Shown here in pieces: positions 49,938 through 59,702 of a stretch of 64,000 nt of DNA. The notes below the pieces were generated by a model, which was not told the origin of the DNA, did no database searches, and saw only the letters and a list, made by a program, of their open reading frames with translations. The position numbers and the translations under genes were made by a program. Each line of letters starts with the position of its first letter. Position 1 is the first letter of the stretch. Origin of the DNA: Pseudopedobacter sp044361595 (GTDB lineage: Bacteria > Bacteroidota > Bacteroidia > Sphingobacteriales > Sphingobacteriaceae); contig JBIKIN010000010.1 in the NCBI GenBank assembly GCA_044361595.1, positions 1 to 64,000 on the forward strand, read 5' to 3'.

Positions 49938-51321
49938 AATATTCATTTTATTATTATCGTTTCTAACAACGTCTAAAGTAAATGCTCAAGATTTGTTGTT
50001 AGACACCTTAACTTGGGATTCCTTTACAGATATTGTAAAAACTTACCATCCTGTAACAACTCAAGCGAAACTTTTAACCGATTTAGCAAAAGCTAAAAGA
50101 TTGCAGGCATTAGGTGGTTTCGATCCTAAATTAGAAGGCGAATTAGACCAAAAACAATATGATGGGACCGAGTATTTTCGCTTTTTAACCCCTCAAGTGA
50201 AATTACCTTTATGGTATGGGATAGAATTAAAAGGTTCTTATTCAGAAGCAGAAGGTGCATTTGTAAACCCAGAAAACAAATTACCACAAGAAGGCTTATC
50301 ATATGCTGGTGTTAGCTTTCAACTAGGTAAAGGATTGCTCATGGATAAAAGAAGAGCAGCATTTAAACAAGCAAAAATATTTACCGAGGCTACCGAAAAC
50401 GAAAAAATAAAAATTATAAACGATTTGTTTCAAGATGCTGGGGAAGAGTATATTAATTGGCAAAATAAGTTCCAAATTTACAAAGTCTATCAAGAAGCAT
50501 TAAACCTTGCAAAAGTAAGATTTGAGGGGGTAAAAAAGAGTTATCAATTTGGAGACAGAGCTGCGATTGATACTGTAGAAGCGTTATTGCAAGTACAAAC
50601 CAGAGAAGGTATGTTGCAACAAGCCAATTTAGATTTACAAAGTGCTAAATACATGCTTAGTACTTATTTATGGTTACAAAACAATCAAACGGTAGATGCC
50701 GATAAGTTATTAATTAAACCACAAGAAGAATTAATTGTACCATTTACCCCACTTTTAGATGTAACAAACAACCCCAAGTTACTTTCTTATGGTTTTAAAA
50801 TAAGTGATTTAAATATTGAACGAAGATTAAAAGCAGAAAACCTTAGACCAGAGCTTGGACTACAATTTGGCATTTTAAACCAAGGTTTAACACCCCTTAG
50901 AAATATAAATCAGAACTATTGGAACGACAATAATAAAGTAAACTTTAGAGTAGCGTTTCCTTTAACATTTTCTAAAGAAAGAGGAGAGCTTTCTGAAGCT
51001 AAAATTAAAATTAAGCAAGTAGAAATAGAACAAAGTTTAGTTCAAAATGAGCTGCTTAACAAAATGAAACAAAACGCTTTTGAATTGAGCACTCTTCAAA
51101 ATCAAATCAATATTTTAAGGCAAAATTACATTAGTTCAGAGCAATTATTAAAGGGCGAAGAATTAAGATTTAGAGTAGGCGAAAGCTCATTATTTTTAGT
51201 AAATGCCAGAGAAAGCAAATTGATTGAAGTAAAAGAAAAGTTATTGCAAACAGAGGCTAAGCTCAGAAAAGCTCAATTAAAAACACTTTGGTTACAAGGC
51301 ACCCTATTTCAAAATTTTTAG
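49927..51321 (+). CDS. TolC-family outer-membrane efflux protein
   Basis: The outer-membrane channel partner of the ABC/HlyD genes. From the start at 49927 the product has 464 residues, beginning with a signal peptide MRSKIFILLLSFLTTSKVNA. An open frame reaches upstream to 49864, but those 21 residues are charged and precede the signal peptide, so they are not coding. The body is long helices with two TolC-like repeats (EYINWQNKFQIYKVYQEAL and LLNKMKQNAFELSTLQNQI). It overlaps hlyD by 11 bases. Confidence 0.92.
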   Translation: MRSKIFILLLSFLTTSKVNAQDLLLDTLTWDSFTDIVKTYHPVTTQAKLLTDLAKAKRLQALGGFDPKLEGELDQKQYDGTEYFRFLTPQVKLPLWYGIELKGSYSEAEGAFVNPENKLPQEGLSYAGVSFQLGKGLLMDKRRAAFKQAKIFTEATENEKIKIINDLFQDAGEEYINWQNKFQIYKVYQEALNLAKVRFEGVKKSYQFGDRAAIDTVEALLQVQTREGMLQQANLDLQSAKYMLSTYLWLQNNQTVDADKLLIKPQEELIVPFTPLLDVTNNPKLLSYGFKISDLNIERRLKAENLRPELGLQFGILNQGLTPLRNINQNYWNDNNKVNFRVAFPLTFSKERGELSEAKIKIKQVEIEQSLVQNELLNKMKQNAFELSTLQNQINILRQNYISSEQLLKGEELRFRVGESSLFLVNARESKLIEVKEKLLQTEAKLRKAQLKTLWLQGTLFQNF

Positions 51322-51337
51322 TTGTAAAATTTAGAAA

Positions 51338-51359
51338 TTAATGTAGATTTATACATTAA
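51338..51359. promoter_or_regulatory. Inverted repeat upstream of the MFS sugar transporter
   Basis: TTAATGTA and its exact complement (8-bp arms) flank a 6-base spacer, in the 95-base gap between the TolC-type gene and the MFS gene. No T-run follows, so it does not look like a terminator. A regulator site controlling the MFS gene is a reasonable guess. Confidence 0.45.
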
Positions 51360-51416
51360 AGTTTATTAAACAATCATAATAAGCTAAAAAATAAATTAAA
51401 CCTTTTCTAAATTTTT

Positions 51417-52844
51417 ATGAGTGAGCAAAAAAATTATGGTACAGCTCTGTACTCTTTAGTTACAGTATTTTTCTTTTGGGGTTTTGTAGCAGCAAGTAAT
51501 GATATTTTAATCCCAGTTTTTAAAAAAGCTTTTGATCTTACACAAAGCCAAAGTCAATGGGTTTCCTTGGCTTTTTATATAGCTTATACTGTAGGCTCAT
51601 TAATTTACAATGGCATTTGTATATTAATGAAAAAAGACTTAATCAATACCATAGGATATAAAAATGGCTTAGCATTAGGTTTATTCATATCTGCTTTAGG
51701 TACATTATTATTTTACCCAGCAGCAAATCTTCAATCGTTTCCTCTTATGTTAACAGGCTTATTTGTAGTAGCCCTAGGATTCTCACTGCAACAAACTGTA
51801 GCTAACCCATTAGCTATTGCCTTAGGCCCTATTAAAACGGGCTCACAAAGATTAACGTTAGCAGGTGGGATAAATAATTTTGGAACAACTATAGGCCCAT
51901 TGATTGTAAGCTTCGCCATTTTTGGCACAAATACAGCAGCAAGTACAGATATTAGCATAGAAAGCGTAAAAATTCCTTATTTAATTTTGGGTGCTGCATT
52001 TTTATTAGTGGCCATATTCCTAAAATTTTCCTCATTACCAGATAAACCAGCTCTAGTTGAAGCCAAGGTAGATGAGAATGTAAAAGGCTCTGCACTTAAA
52101 TATCCTCAACTAGTATTGGGAATGATAGCGATTTTTGTTTATGTAGGTGTAGAAGTTTCAACTGCAAGTAATTTGCCGGCCTACATGGAAAAAGATTTAG
52201 GCTATTCTATCAAAGAAATAGCGCCATACATTTCTCTGTATTGGGCTAGTTTAATGATCGGAAGGTGGACAGGAGCTGTTGAAGCTTTTACTGATAATAT
52301 TACTAAACAAAAGCTTTTTAGATTTTTAGCGCCTTATTTAGCATTTGGGGTGTTTTTATTAGTAAACGCAATTGCAAAAAATAATTTAGCTCCATTTTAT
52401 GTATATGGCTTTATCATATTGGCATTAATTGTAGCCGATGTAATGAGTAAAGGTAATCCCGCAAGAATGTTACTCATTTTCTCTTTAATGGGAATTATAT
52501 CGCTTATTATTGGTATGTCAACTAACGGTATGATTAGTGTTTATGCAATAACCAGTGTAGGATTATTTTGCAGTACACTATGGCCTTGTATTTTCACTTT
52601 AGCAGTTTGTGGTTTGGGTAAAAACACTAGCCAAGGAAGTAGTTTTTTAATTATGATGATTATGGGCGGTGGAATTATAAGCTGGGCGCAAGGTTACTTA
52701 TCAGAATTTACTGGCATTCAAAACAGTTACATTGTAGGCGTATTATGTTTTGCTTATCTAGCGTTTTATGCATGGAAAGTAACAGGCATATTAAAGAAAC
52801 AAGGAATTGATATCTCTAAATTAGACACAGAAGGCTCTCATTAA
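51417..52844 (+). CDS. Major facilitator superfamily transporter, FucP/GluP type
   Basis: A 475-residue permease with about 12 helices. The N-terminal pattern FFFWGFVAASNDILIPVFKKAF is the FucP/glucose-galactose family mark (FFxWGFxxxxNDxLxPxFKxxF). FLQQTVANP-like FSLQQTVANPLAIALGP and the GGINNFGTTIGPL segment also fit. It probably imports a hexose or related sugar with protons. It seems monocistronic, with a palindrome upstream and a terminator 12 bases downstream. Confidence 0.92.
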   Translation: MSEQKNYGTALYSLVTVFFFWGFVAASNDILIPVFKKAFDLTQSQSQWVSLAFYIAYTVGSLIYNGICILMKKDLINTIGYKNGLALGLFISALGTLLFYPAANLQSFPLMLTGLFVVALGFSLQQTVANPLAIALGPIKTGSQRLTLAGGINNFGTTIGPLIVSFAIFGTNTAASTDISIESVKIPYLILGAAFLLVAIFLKFSSLPDKPALVEAKVDENVKGSALKYPQLVLGMIAIFVYVGVEVSTASNLPAYMEKDLGYSIKEIAPYISLYWASLMIGRWTGAVEAFTDNITKQKLFRFLAPYLAFGVFLLVNAIAKNNLAPFYVYGFIILALIVADVMSKGNPARMLLIFSLMGIISLIIGMSTNGMISVYAITSVGLFCSTLWPCIFTLAVCGLGKNTSQGSSFLIMMIMGGGIISWAQGYLSEFTGIQNSYIVGVLCFAYLAFYAWKVTGILKKQGIDISKLDTEGSH

Positions 52845-52855
52845 AAAAAGCATAT

Positions 52856-52877
52856 ACCCAATAATTTGGGTGTTTTT
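52856..52877 (+). terminator. Terminator of the MFS gene
   Basis: A 6-bp stem ACCCAA/TTGGGT with a TAAT loop, followed by G and five T. It is short but well placed, 12 bases after the stop. Confidence 0.7.
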
Positions 52878-52895
52878 ACAAGCTTTACACTTTAG

Positions 52896-52926
52896 TTTTA
52901 TTGCCATTTGGCAAATGGCAATAAAA
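52896..52926. repeat. 31-bp near-perfect palindrome between the MFS gene and uvrC
   Basis: TTTTATTGCCATTTG (52896-52910) and its exact complement (52912-52926) flank a single G. The arms are 15 bp, the longest perfect inverted repeat I saw in the window. As RNA it would form a 13-bp hairpin with a 5-base loop on either strand. It has no T-run and lies after the MFS terminator. It could be a regulator site, a repeated palindromic element or a back-up terminator. Confidence 0.6.
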
Positions 52927-53045
52927 GCTATCGTTTCTCCAAAGGAATCTTTTGGAAAATCTTTAACGCAACATCAAACATACACCAATTAGTAATTTGA
53001 TTATTAATAAAATAAAAGATTAGCTGCATTAAATTTCATAATTAT

Positions 53046-53053
53046 TAAATTTG
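53046..53053 (+). promoter_or_regulatory. Probable promoter of uvrC giving a near-leaderless transcript
   Basis: TAAATTTG fully matches TAnnTTTG and ends only 7 bases before the uvrC ATG. With transcription starting about that far from the box, the message would start at or next to the start codon. The -33 element is not clear (TTAG at 22 bases). Confidence 0.5.
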
Positions 53054-53060
53054 CGGCCTC

Positions 53061-54851
53061 ATGTTTGATTATAAAGCAGCACTTCAAAATATACCTCATA
53101 AACCCGGAGTTTATCAATATTACGATAAAAACGATGAACTCATCTATATAGGAAAAGCTAAGGACCTTAGAAATAGAGTAAGTTCCTACTTCAATAACGA
53201 TACTTATAAAGTAAATGCTAAAACCCAAGTATTAGTTAGTAAAATAAATAAAATAACATTTACTATTGTTGATACAGAAATTGATGCTTGGCTTTTAGAA
53301 AACAGTCTCATTAAAAAGCATCAACCAAGGTACAATATCATGTTAAAAGATGATAAAACTTACCCTTGGATAGTAATTAAAAATGAAAGATTTCCTAGAA
53401 TATTTTGGACTAGACGAAAAGTGAAAGATGGTTCTAAGTACTTGGGGCCATATCCTTCAGTTAGTATGATGCATTCTATTTTAGGCCTTATAAAAGAAAC
53501 CTATTTATTAAGAAATTGCAATCTAAACCTTTCAGAAGCTAACATTAAAGCAGGAAAATTTAAAGTTTGCTTAGAATATCAAATTGGGAACTGCAAAGGT
53601 CCTTGTGAGAATTATCAAAACGAAGAAGATTACAATCAATCTATAGAAGAAATAAAAGATATTTTAAGTGGTAAAACTGCACAAGTTGTAAAACAATTAA
53701 AAGAAGATATCAACGACGCAGCCAATAAACTAAATTTTGAACTAGCCTACAAACTTCAAAGAAAGTACGACTTATTAGAAAAATACCAAAGTAAATCTAC
53801 TGTTGTTAACTCATCTATAACAGATGTTGATGTGTTTAGTATTGCATCAGATGAAAAATTTGGCTTTGTAAATTATTTAAAAGTTATAAACGGAAGTATA
53901 ACACAAACACAAACCATAGAATTAAAAAAGAAACTAGACGAAACAGATGAAGAGCTACTCAGTATTGCTATTTCAGAATTTAGATTAAGATTCGAAAGCT
54001 CCTCAAAAGAAATCATAGTTCCTTTTGAAATTTCTTTAGATGATGACTTTGTAAAGTTTACTGTACCAAAACAAGGCGAAAAAAAGAAACTATTAGAGTT
54101 ATCACAAAAAAATGTAATGTTCTTTAAAAAAGATAAGATAGAACAATACGAAAAATTAAATCCTGATTTAAGGACTGAGCGTTTGCTTACACAAATGCAA
54201 AAAGATTTAAGGTTAAACGAACTACCAAAACATATAGAATGTTTTGATAACTCTAACTTCCAAGGAAAATACCCCGTATCTGCAATTGTGGTTTTTAAAG
54301 ATGCTAAACCATCTAAAAAGGATTACAGGCATTTTAACGTAAAAACTGTAGAAGGGCCTAACGATTTTGCAACCATGGAAGAAGCTGTTTACAGACGTTA
54401 TAAAAGATTATTAGAAGAAAACCAGCCACTACCTCAACTCATAATTATTGATGGTGGTAAGGGGCAGCTATCATCTGCGGTTAAAAGCTTAAAAAAACTA
54501 GATATTTATAATAAAGTGGCAATAATTGGTATTGCAAAGAGGCTAGAAGAGTTGTTTTATCCCGGAGATCAATATCCTTTGTATTTAGATAAAAAATCAG
54601 AGACCTTAAAAATTATACAACAATTAAGGGATGAGGCGCATAGGTTTGGGATAACTTTCCATAGAAAAAAGCGAGACCAAGGAACTTTACAAACAGAGTT
54701 AGAGCTAATAGATGGGATAGGCAAAACATCTGCTGAAAACCTTCTCAAACATTTTAAATCAGTTAAAAAAATTAAGGAAGCTAAAGAGGAGGAATTACTT
54801 CAAGTAATTAATACCAAACAAGCTAAAGCCCTACTAAAATATTTTGCATAA
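53061..54851 (+). CDS. uvrC: Excinuclease ABC subunit UvrC
   Basis: UvrC makes both incisions in nucleotide excision repair. The 596 residues run GIY-YIG nuclease domain (about 10-95, KPGVYQYYDKNDELIYIGKA), a cysteine pair region (CLEYQIGNCKGPC, about 172-184), the UVR motif (about 205-240), the RNase H-like 5' nuclease (IECFDNSNFQGKYPVSAIVV, IIIDGGKGQLSSA), and a C-terminal helix-hairpin-helix pair (ELIDGIGKTSAENLLKHF). Length is normal. It stands alone between two convergent/divergent blocks. Confidence 0.97.
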   Translation: MFDYKAALQNIPHKPGVYQYYDKNDELIYIGKAKDLRNRVSSYFNNDTYKVNAKTQVLVSKINKITFTIVDTEIDAWLLENSLIKKHQPRYNIMLKDDKTYPWIVIKNERFPRIFWTRRKVKDGSKYLGPYPSVSMMHSILGLIKETYLLRNCNLNLSEANIKAGKFKVCLEYQIGNCKGPCENYQNEEDYNQSIEEIKDILSGKTAQVVKQLKEDINDAANKLNFELAYKLQRKYDLLEKYQSKSTVVNSSITDVDVFSIASDEKFGFVNYLKVINGSITQTQTIELKKKLDETDEELLSIAISEFRLRFESSSKEIIVPFEISLDDDFVKFTVPKQGEKKKLLELSQKNVMFFKKDKIEQYEKLNPDLRTERLLTQMQKDLRLNELPKHIECFDNSNFQGKYPVSAIVVFKDAKPSKKDYRHFNVKTVEGPNDFATMEEAVYRRYKRLLEENQPLPQLIIIDGGKGQLSSAVKSLKKLDIYNKVAIIGIAKRLEELFYPGDQYPLYLDKKSETLKIIQQLRDEAHRFGITFHRKKRDQGTLQTELELIDGIGKTSAENLLKHFKSVKKIKEAKEEELLQVINTKQAKALLKYFA

Positions 54852-54852
54852 A

Positions 54853-54880
54853 AAAAGCCTTCTTTAAATAGGAGGCTTTT
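54853..54880. terminator. Bidirectional terminator between uvrC and gldN
   Basis: A 10-bp stem (AAAAGCCTTC / GGAGGCTTTT, one G-T pair) with an 8-base loop lies between the converging ends of uvrC and gldN. On the minus strand a further T-run follows (plus A run from 54851), so it is stronger for gldN. Confidence 0.85.
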
Positions 54881-54902
54881 GAATTCTATTGATATTAAGA
54901 AA

Positions 54903-55931
54903 CTATTGTTCCCACATATCTTGTTCGTATTGAATTAAAGATTTTTTAATTCTATCTGCTTCTAATAATTTATCTAAACCAGTTAAATCTTTACCATCAA
55001 TCCCTTTTTTATTACCAATTGCAATTCCATCAGCATTAGTTTCTTCAACTATCAGACTACTAAAAAATCTTAATTGGAAAACATCATCAAAGCTGTATCT
55101 AATGTTTTGGTTAGGATGAAAAACAAAATTCTTACAAATTTGATCTCTTATGGTAGGGTAATTAACGTAAAACAATGATGTCATTCCTTTACCTGCTTCA
55201 CCAATTTTAACTGATGGATCATCTAGTTTTGTTGGATTAGAAACTCCAGGTACAGCACCAAAAAGTGTATTAGCATCAATTGCCGCTGCACTTGCTGGAA
55301 CTATAACAGAAAGAGCAATAATATACGGCTTAAATTCTGCCCTATTTGTATCAAAATACCAATCTTCAATAATCCTAAGACCTGCTTTACCTCTTAAACC
55401 TGGAGACTCTCCTGTTTGAGTTAGATCTGCAATTCCTGCTAACTGATTTGTTCTAGCTAATAAATCATTAAAGCTAATTGGCTCAATTAACCTTCCATCA
55501 TTATCACTCCATGCTTGATAAGCATCAATTTTTCCATCTTCAATTGCTTTAAACAAAACATATAAAAAGTTTTTACTTGCAGTCTTTGGTACGAGATATT
55601 TATTGGCTTCATCGACAAAATAAATATCTCTTTTTAATCTCTTCGCAAAGATAACATCGTCCTTTTTAACTCTAGGATACTCTGGGGCACATTTTATTGA
55701 GTCCTTGTTAGCAGTTTTTTCAGTACCCTTCTTACTTTCTTCGGATTTTTGAAAAATTGAATAAATGGGCTCAACTTTAGGCTTAATAGTAGCTGGCGCA
55801 ACTGGTGTAGTAGTGGCTGGCTGAGTACTTTCTGATGGAGGTGGTGTTGTAGTTTTTTTTGGCTTATTTGTCTGTGCAAATAAAGAAATACCTAGGACAC
55901 TAAATAAAAGAGCAATTACAATCTTTTTCAT
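54903..55931 (-). CDS. gldN: Gliding motility / type IX secretion protein GldN
   Basis: GldN is a periplasmic part of the type IX secretion system ring and is needed for gliding and protein export in Flavobacterium. The 342 residues begin with a signal peptide ending SLFAQ (about residue 20), then a Pro/Thr-rich linker (22-60) and the GldN domain (about 95-330) with VIFAKRLKRDIYFVDEANKY and FIVEETNADGIAIGNK-like blocks. It follows gldM after 3 bases and ends the gldKLMN operon. Confidence 0.95.
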   Translation of the reverse strand: MKKIVIALLFSVLGISLFAQTNKPKKTTTPPPSESTQPATTTPVAPATIKPKVEPIYSIFQKSEESKKGTEKTANKDSIKCAPEYPRVKKDDVIFAKRLKRDIYFVDEANKYLVPKTASKNFLYVLFKAIEDGKIDAYQAWSDNDGRLIEPISFNDLLARTNQLAGIADLTQTGESPGLRGKAGLRIIEDWYFDTNRAEFKPYIIALSVIVPASAAAIDANTLFGAVPGVSNPTKLDDPSVKIGEAGKGMTSLFYVNYPTIRDQICKNFVFHPNQNIRYSFDDVFQLRFFSSLIVEETNADGIAIGNKKGIDGKDLTGLDKLLEADRIKKSLIQYEQDMWEQ

Positions 55932-55934
55932 AAT

Positions 55935-57464
55935 TTAATTTCTTATTACAACATTAACGCCTGTTTTTAAATTTCTTGTTGTACCATCTTCACCATAAAC
56001 GGTTATGCTACTGAAAGACACAGCGTCACCTGGACTCAATTTTGTTACAGCAGCTCTGATTTGTGGTGTAAAACTACCATCTGGTGAGGAATAAAAAATA
56101 GGGTCTTGACCAGGCTTACTGATAAAAACATTGAATTTGGTAACTCTAAACTTTAAAGCAAAATCAAAATTATCTAACTCGGCATTTAAGAAAGACGCAC
56201 TTGTAGCTGAACTTCTAGAAACTGGACCTGAAGTTACTCCAGCAAATTGAGCTAAAGGATCTGGTACAGTTTTTACTCTAAACTTAGTTGCTCCTAAAAC
56301 TTGTGTTTTACCTTTTTCGATTTCGGCAGAAACAGTAACAGTTGCTTCTGTACCACCACTTACTTTAACAATATATGAGCCATTGGAGCCAGAAACTGAT
56401 CCTCCAGAAACACTAACTTTTAATTTTTCTTTTGCAATACCCGGTGCTGAAACAGAGACTGGGTTATCAACTCCTCTGTAGAAAACATTCATTTTATCAG
56501 GAGAAACTACCGCAGACGGTCTCGCTACTTGATATTCTACTGGTTCTGTTGTAAAGGTTTTAATTTCACCACTTGTTGGATCTTTAAAGGAGACTGTTCC
56601 AGTCCATTTAAATACACCTTCTTTAGATGCGGAAGTTTTATATTTACCCATACCATTTTCATTTGGTAAAGTTGAACCATTGGCAGTTGCAGTAATAGGA
56701 ATACTTGAACTTCCAGCAGTTAAAAATACATCAGCTTCGTATGTTTGTCCAGCTAAAATATAACTACTTTTAGCAACAGCAACAGCTTTATAACTATCTA
56801 CAACGCCACCACCTGTTGTTTCTTGGTATAGTTTACTAATTACATACGCTTCAGCATTTTTAGCATCATTTTGAAACTTAGAAAGCAAAGTTATCGTAGA
56901 GGTTAACGGCTTACCTTCACCAAAATTGTAATCAGCCCAAGTTTGAGGTCTACTGTTTTCCTTATTTATTTTAGGCCAATCCAATGCTAAACCAATAGCT
57001 TTAGGGTCAGATCCTATTAAAGCACCTAATTTCTTAGCCGCCTCTTCTATTTTCTTTTGTAAAACATCACCTTTTTTCTTTTCGACTAATTCCTTGTGAG
57101 AAACACCTAAATCGTCACGCTTTTTCAAATCTCCTGTTTCTGTCAAACCATCAGTCATAGTTATTAGTTCCTGCTTTACCTTTTCTATCTCAGCTACAAT
57201 ACCATCACCAATCTTTTTTGCTTCCAATGCTTTATTATAGTTGACCTCTGCCTTTTTTGGAGCATTATCGTAGTAATTTTTGAATAGCGTCATGATAAAT
57301 TTCATTCTACCATCCATATTCTCATTACTTTTGTCTAAACCGTCTTTAACTGTTTTAAATGCATCTAATACGGTATTACTTACGTTTAATGCTAACATCG
57401 CCATTAACACCAAGTACATAATACCAATCATTTTCTGCCTTGGGGTTTCTTTACCGCCTGCCAT
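55935..57464 (-). CDS. gldM: Gliding motility / type IX secretion protein GldM
   Basis: GldM forms the rotating periplasmic shaft of the type IX secretion motor with GldL. The 509 residues have the family N-terminus AGGKETPRQKMIGIMYLVLM with one membrane helix (about 12-32), a helical domain (35-220) and several Ig-like beta domains (about 225-509). Length is usual. It lies between gldL and gldN. Confidence 0.96.
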   Translation of the reverse strand: MAGGKETPRQKMIGIMYLVLMAMLALNVSNTVLDAFKTVKDGLDKSNENMDGRMKFIMTLFKNYYDNAPKKAEVNYNKALEAKKIGDGIVAEIEKVKQELITMTDGLTETGDLKKRDDLGVSHKELVEKKKGDVLQKKIEEAAKKLGALIGSDPKAIGLALDWPKINKENSRPQTWADYNFGEGKPLTSTITLLSKFQNDAKNAEAYVISKLYQETTGGGVVDSYKAVAVAKSSYILAGQTYEADVFLTAGSSSIPITATANGSTLPNENGMGKYKTSASKEGVFKWTGTVSFKDPTSGEIKTFTTEPVEYQVARPSAVVSPDKMNVFYRGVDNPVSVSAPGIAKEKLKVSVSGGSVSGSNGSYIVKVSGGTEATVTVSAEIEKGKTQVLGATKFRVKTVPDPLAQFAGVTSGPVSRSSATSASFLNAELDNFDFALKFRVTKFNVFISKPGQDPIFYSSPDGSFTPQIRAAVTKLSPGDAVSFSSITVYGEDGTTRNLKTGVNVVIRN

Positions 57465-57506
57465 AATTAATTTTTAAGAGTTTATTTAAATTAAAAAATG
57501 ATTTTT

Positions 57507-58313
57507 TTAAGCTCTAGGCTGATTCATAGCTGAAAGCATGTTACCGTAAACAGCATTTAAGCTAGACAAATTCTTAGATAGTTTTGCAACTTCATCTTTG
57601 AATTGTTTTGAATCGTCCATAGACTCATTAAAATTAGACATGGTTTGAGATAAATTAGAATAAAACTTATTCATCGATTTAAGATGAGCACTAGAATCTT
57701 GTAATTCTAATTCATAAACTGCATTTAAAGCAGATATACTTTTACCCAAATTATTTATTTGGTTATGGTATTCTTTAGATCCTTGAGCAGCGGCAGATAT
57801 CTCGGCTACTCCAGCCGTAGCTTGCTCAAAAGCTGTACTTAAACCTGATGCCTTTGAAGCAGCAGATTTAACATTTGCAGCAAATTCGTTAGTAGCTATA
57901 CTTGCATCAGCTGCATTTGAAATAGCACCTACTTTATTACTGAAATTTTCCAGACCTTCTTTGATCTTAGCGGTGATATCATCTCCAATTTTTAAATCAG
58001 GGAAACCACCTCCACCACCAGCAGAACCTTTAATTTCTAACTCGTTTAGTTTTACTGGCTTAGACATATCAATTGGTGTACCTGTAAAATCTTCAGATAG
58101 TTGTGGATAGACTTTATCCCATTTTGGATCTTTGTGAGGAGGCACAAAACCCATGATAAAAAATAAAATAGCTTCGGTTCCTAAACCAATACCAATAATT
58201 AGCTCCCCACCTGGCCAGTGAAGAATTTTTGCCATTGCACCAATAATTACCACAGTTGCTCCCCAAGATATAATTGCATCTAAGGTTATTTTAAATTTTT
58301 TCTTTTGAGCCAT
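57507..58313 (-). CDS. gldL: Gliding motility / type IX secretion protein GldL
   Basis: GldL is the inner-membrane motor partner of GldM that uses the proton gradient. The 268 residues start with two membrane helices (about 10-28 and 35-55, with AKILHWPGGELIIGIGLGTE; the glutamate lies within helix two), followed by a cytoplasmic helical part (about 100-268) with repeating N/S-rich segments. It lies 42 bases before gldM and 51 after gldK. Confidence 0.95.
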   Translation of the reverse strand: MAQKKKFKITLDAIISWGATVVIIGAMAKILHWPGGELIIGIGLGTEAILFFIMGFVPPHKDPKWDKVYPQLSEDFTGTPIDMSKPVKLNELEIKGSAGGGGGFPDLKIGDDITAKIKEGLENFSNKVGAISNAADASIATNEFAANVKSAASKASGLSTAFEQATAGVAEISAAAQGSKEYHNQINNLGKSISALNAVYELELQDSSAHLKSMNKFYSNLSQTMSNFNESMDDSKQFKDEVAKLSKNLSSLNAVYGNMLSAMNQPRA

Positions 58314-58364
58314 TTTTTTTAAAAGTTAATTTTAGATTTTAGGAATATGATTATAATAAATTGT

Positions 58365-59702
58365 TTAAGGTTTCATTTTACCTGGTTTATCCTTTATGTC
58401 TCTACCTACGAAAGGAGTTACAGATCTAAAACCAATTGATGATCTAGCAGAATCAGGATACTCGTAAGATTTTGCAGAGTTTTGTAAGAAATAACCTATA
58501 TCTTTCCAAGAGCCCCCTTTTACAACTCGTTTCTTGTTGTAGTCTGGATCTCCTTTTTTAACAGCTTTGTTGAAAGATGGGTTAATTGTACTTACATAGG
58601 CAGTAGCTGCATCGCTGTAAATAGAACTTGTCCACTCAGCCACGTTACCGGCCATATTATATAAACCAAAATCATTTGGAAAATAAGACTTAACATAAAC
58701 TGTAAAAGCACCACCGTCATCAATATAGTTACCTCTGCCCGGCTTAAAGTTAGCTAACAAACAACCTTTAGCATTTTTGATATAAGGACCGCCCCAAGGA
58801 TAGCTAGTTTGAACTCTTCCTCCTCTTGCTGCATATTCAAACTGAGCCTCGGTAGGTAATTCATAATCTAATCTTTTGGTGATTATTTTTTTTGAATCTT
58901 TATAAGACTCATTTAGTCTAGATCTCCAAACATTAAAAGCATTAGCCTGCTCCCACGTAACACCTACAACAGGATAGTTAGCGAAAGATGGATGAGAGAA
59001 ATAACCTTTAGCCATTGGGTCATTTTGTGCATAAGTGAAATCAGAAATCCAAACCAAAGTATCAGGATAAACAAAAGTCTCCTCTTTTACGATAAATTCT
59101 TCTCGACTAACAGACATACCGTTCTTATTTAAGTTCGGATCCCTTACACCTCTATAAGAAGCTGCTTTTTTATAATCTATCCAAGAATATTCATATTTAA
59201 GCTGTTCTATTTTTAATTCTTTCTTGTTAAAAAACTTCTCGTTACCAGAATAGTACATGGCTTTTTCTAACTTATCTTTTAAAGTTTTATCGCCCCACAT
59301 TCCACTTTTTTTATTCATGGCTGCCCAGTTAATGTTAGTACTTGCCTTACCACCCTTATTTTTAAGTACATATTTTTGAGGCTTACCAACTTGGTAAAAA
59401 GCAATAGAATCTCTAACCCAATTCACAAACTGCTTATATTCGCTGTTTGTAATTTCGGTTTCATCCATGTAAAATGCAGAAATAGTAACTTGCTTATTTT
59501 GAGGAAATTGAGATATTGTAACATCCTGATCAACCTGACCCATTACAAAGGTTCCAGCAGGTATGTAAACCATGCCATATGGTAATTCCTGCTTTACTGT
59601 ATTATTTGCAACACCTATTAACTCTCCTCTTCCGTCACCCCTACCGCAACTAAAAAGTGCAAAAGAAATTAATATCAGTGCAGATATGTATAATTTTTTC
59701 AT
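58365..59702 (-). CDS. gldK: Gliding motility lipoprotein GldK (PorK)
   Basis: GldK forms the outer-membrane-associated ring of the type IX secretion system with GldN. From 59702 the product has 445 residues and a lipoprotein signal (MKKLYISALILISFALFSC, Cys19). An ATG at 59738 would add 12 residues before the signal peptide and is less likely. The formylglycine-generating-enzyme-like fold is seen in GMVYIPAGTFVMGQ, YELPTEAQFEYAARGG and GLYNMAGNVAEWTSS. It is the first gene of gldKLMN. The 265-base leader region has two hairpins. Confidence 0.96.
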   Translation of the reverse strand: MKKLYISALILISFALFSCGRGDGRGELIGVANNTVKQELPYGMVYIPAGTFVMGQVDQDVTISQFPQNKQVTISAFYMDETEITNSEYKQFVNWVRDSIAFYQVGKPQKYVLKNKGGKASTNINWAAMNKKSGMWGDKTLKDKLEKAMYYSGNEKFFNKKELKIEQLKYEYSWIDYKKAASYRGVRDPNLNKNGMSVSREEFIVKEETFVYPDTLVWISDFTYAQNDPMAKGYFSHPSFANYPVVGVTWEQANAFNVWRSRLNESYKDSKKIITKRLDYELPTEAQFEYAARGGRVQTSYPWGGPYIKNAKGCLLANFKPGRGNYIDDGGAFTVYVKSYFPNDFGLYNMAGNVAEWTSSIYSDAATAYVSTINPSFNKAVKKGDPDYNKKRVVKGGSWKDIGYFLQNSAKSYEYPDSARSSIGFRSVTPFVGRDIKDKPGKMKP

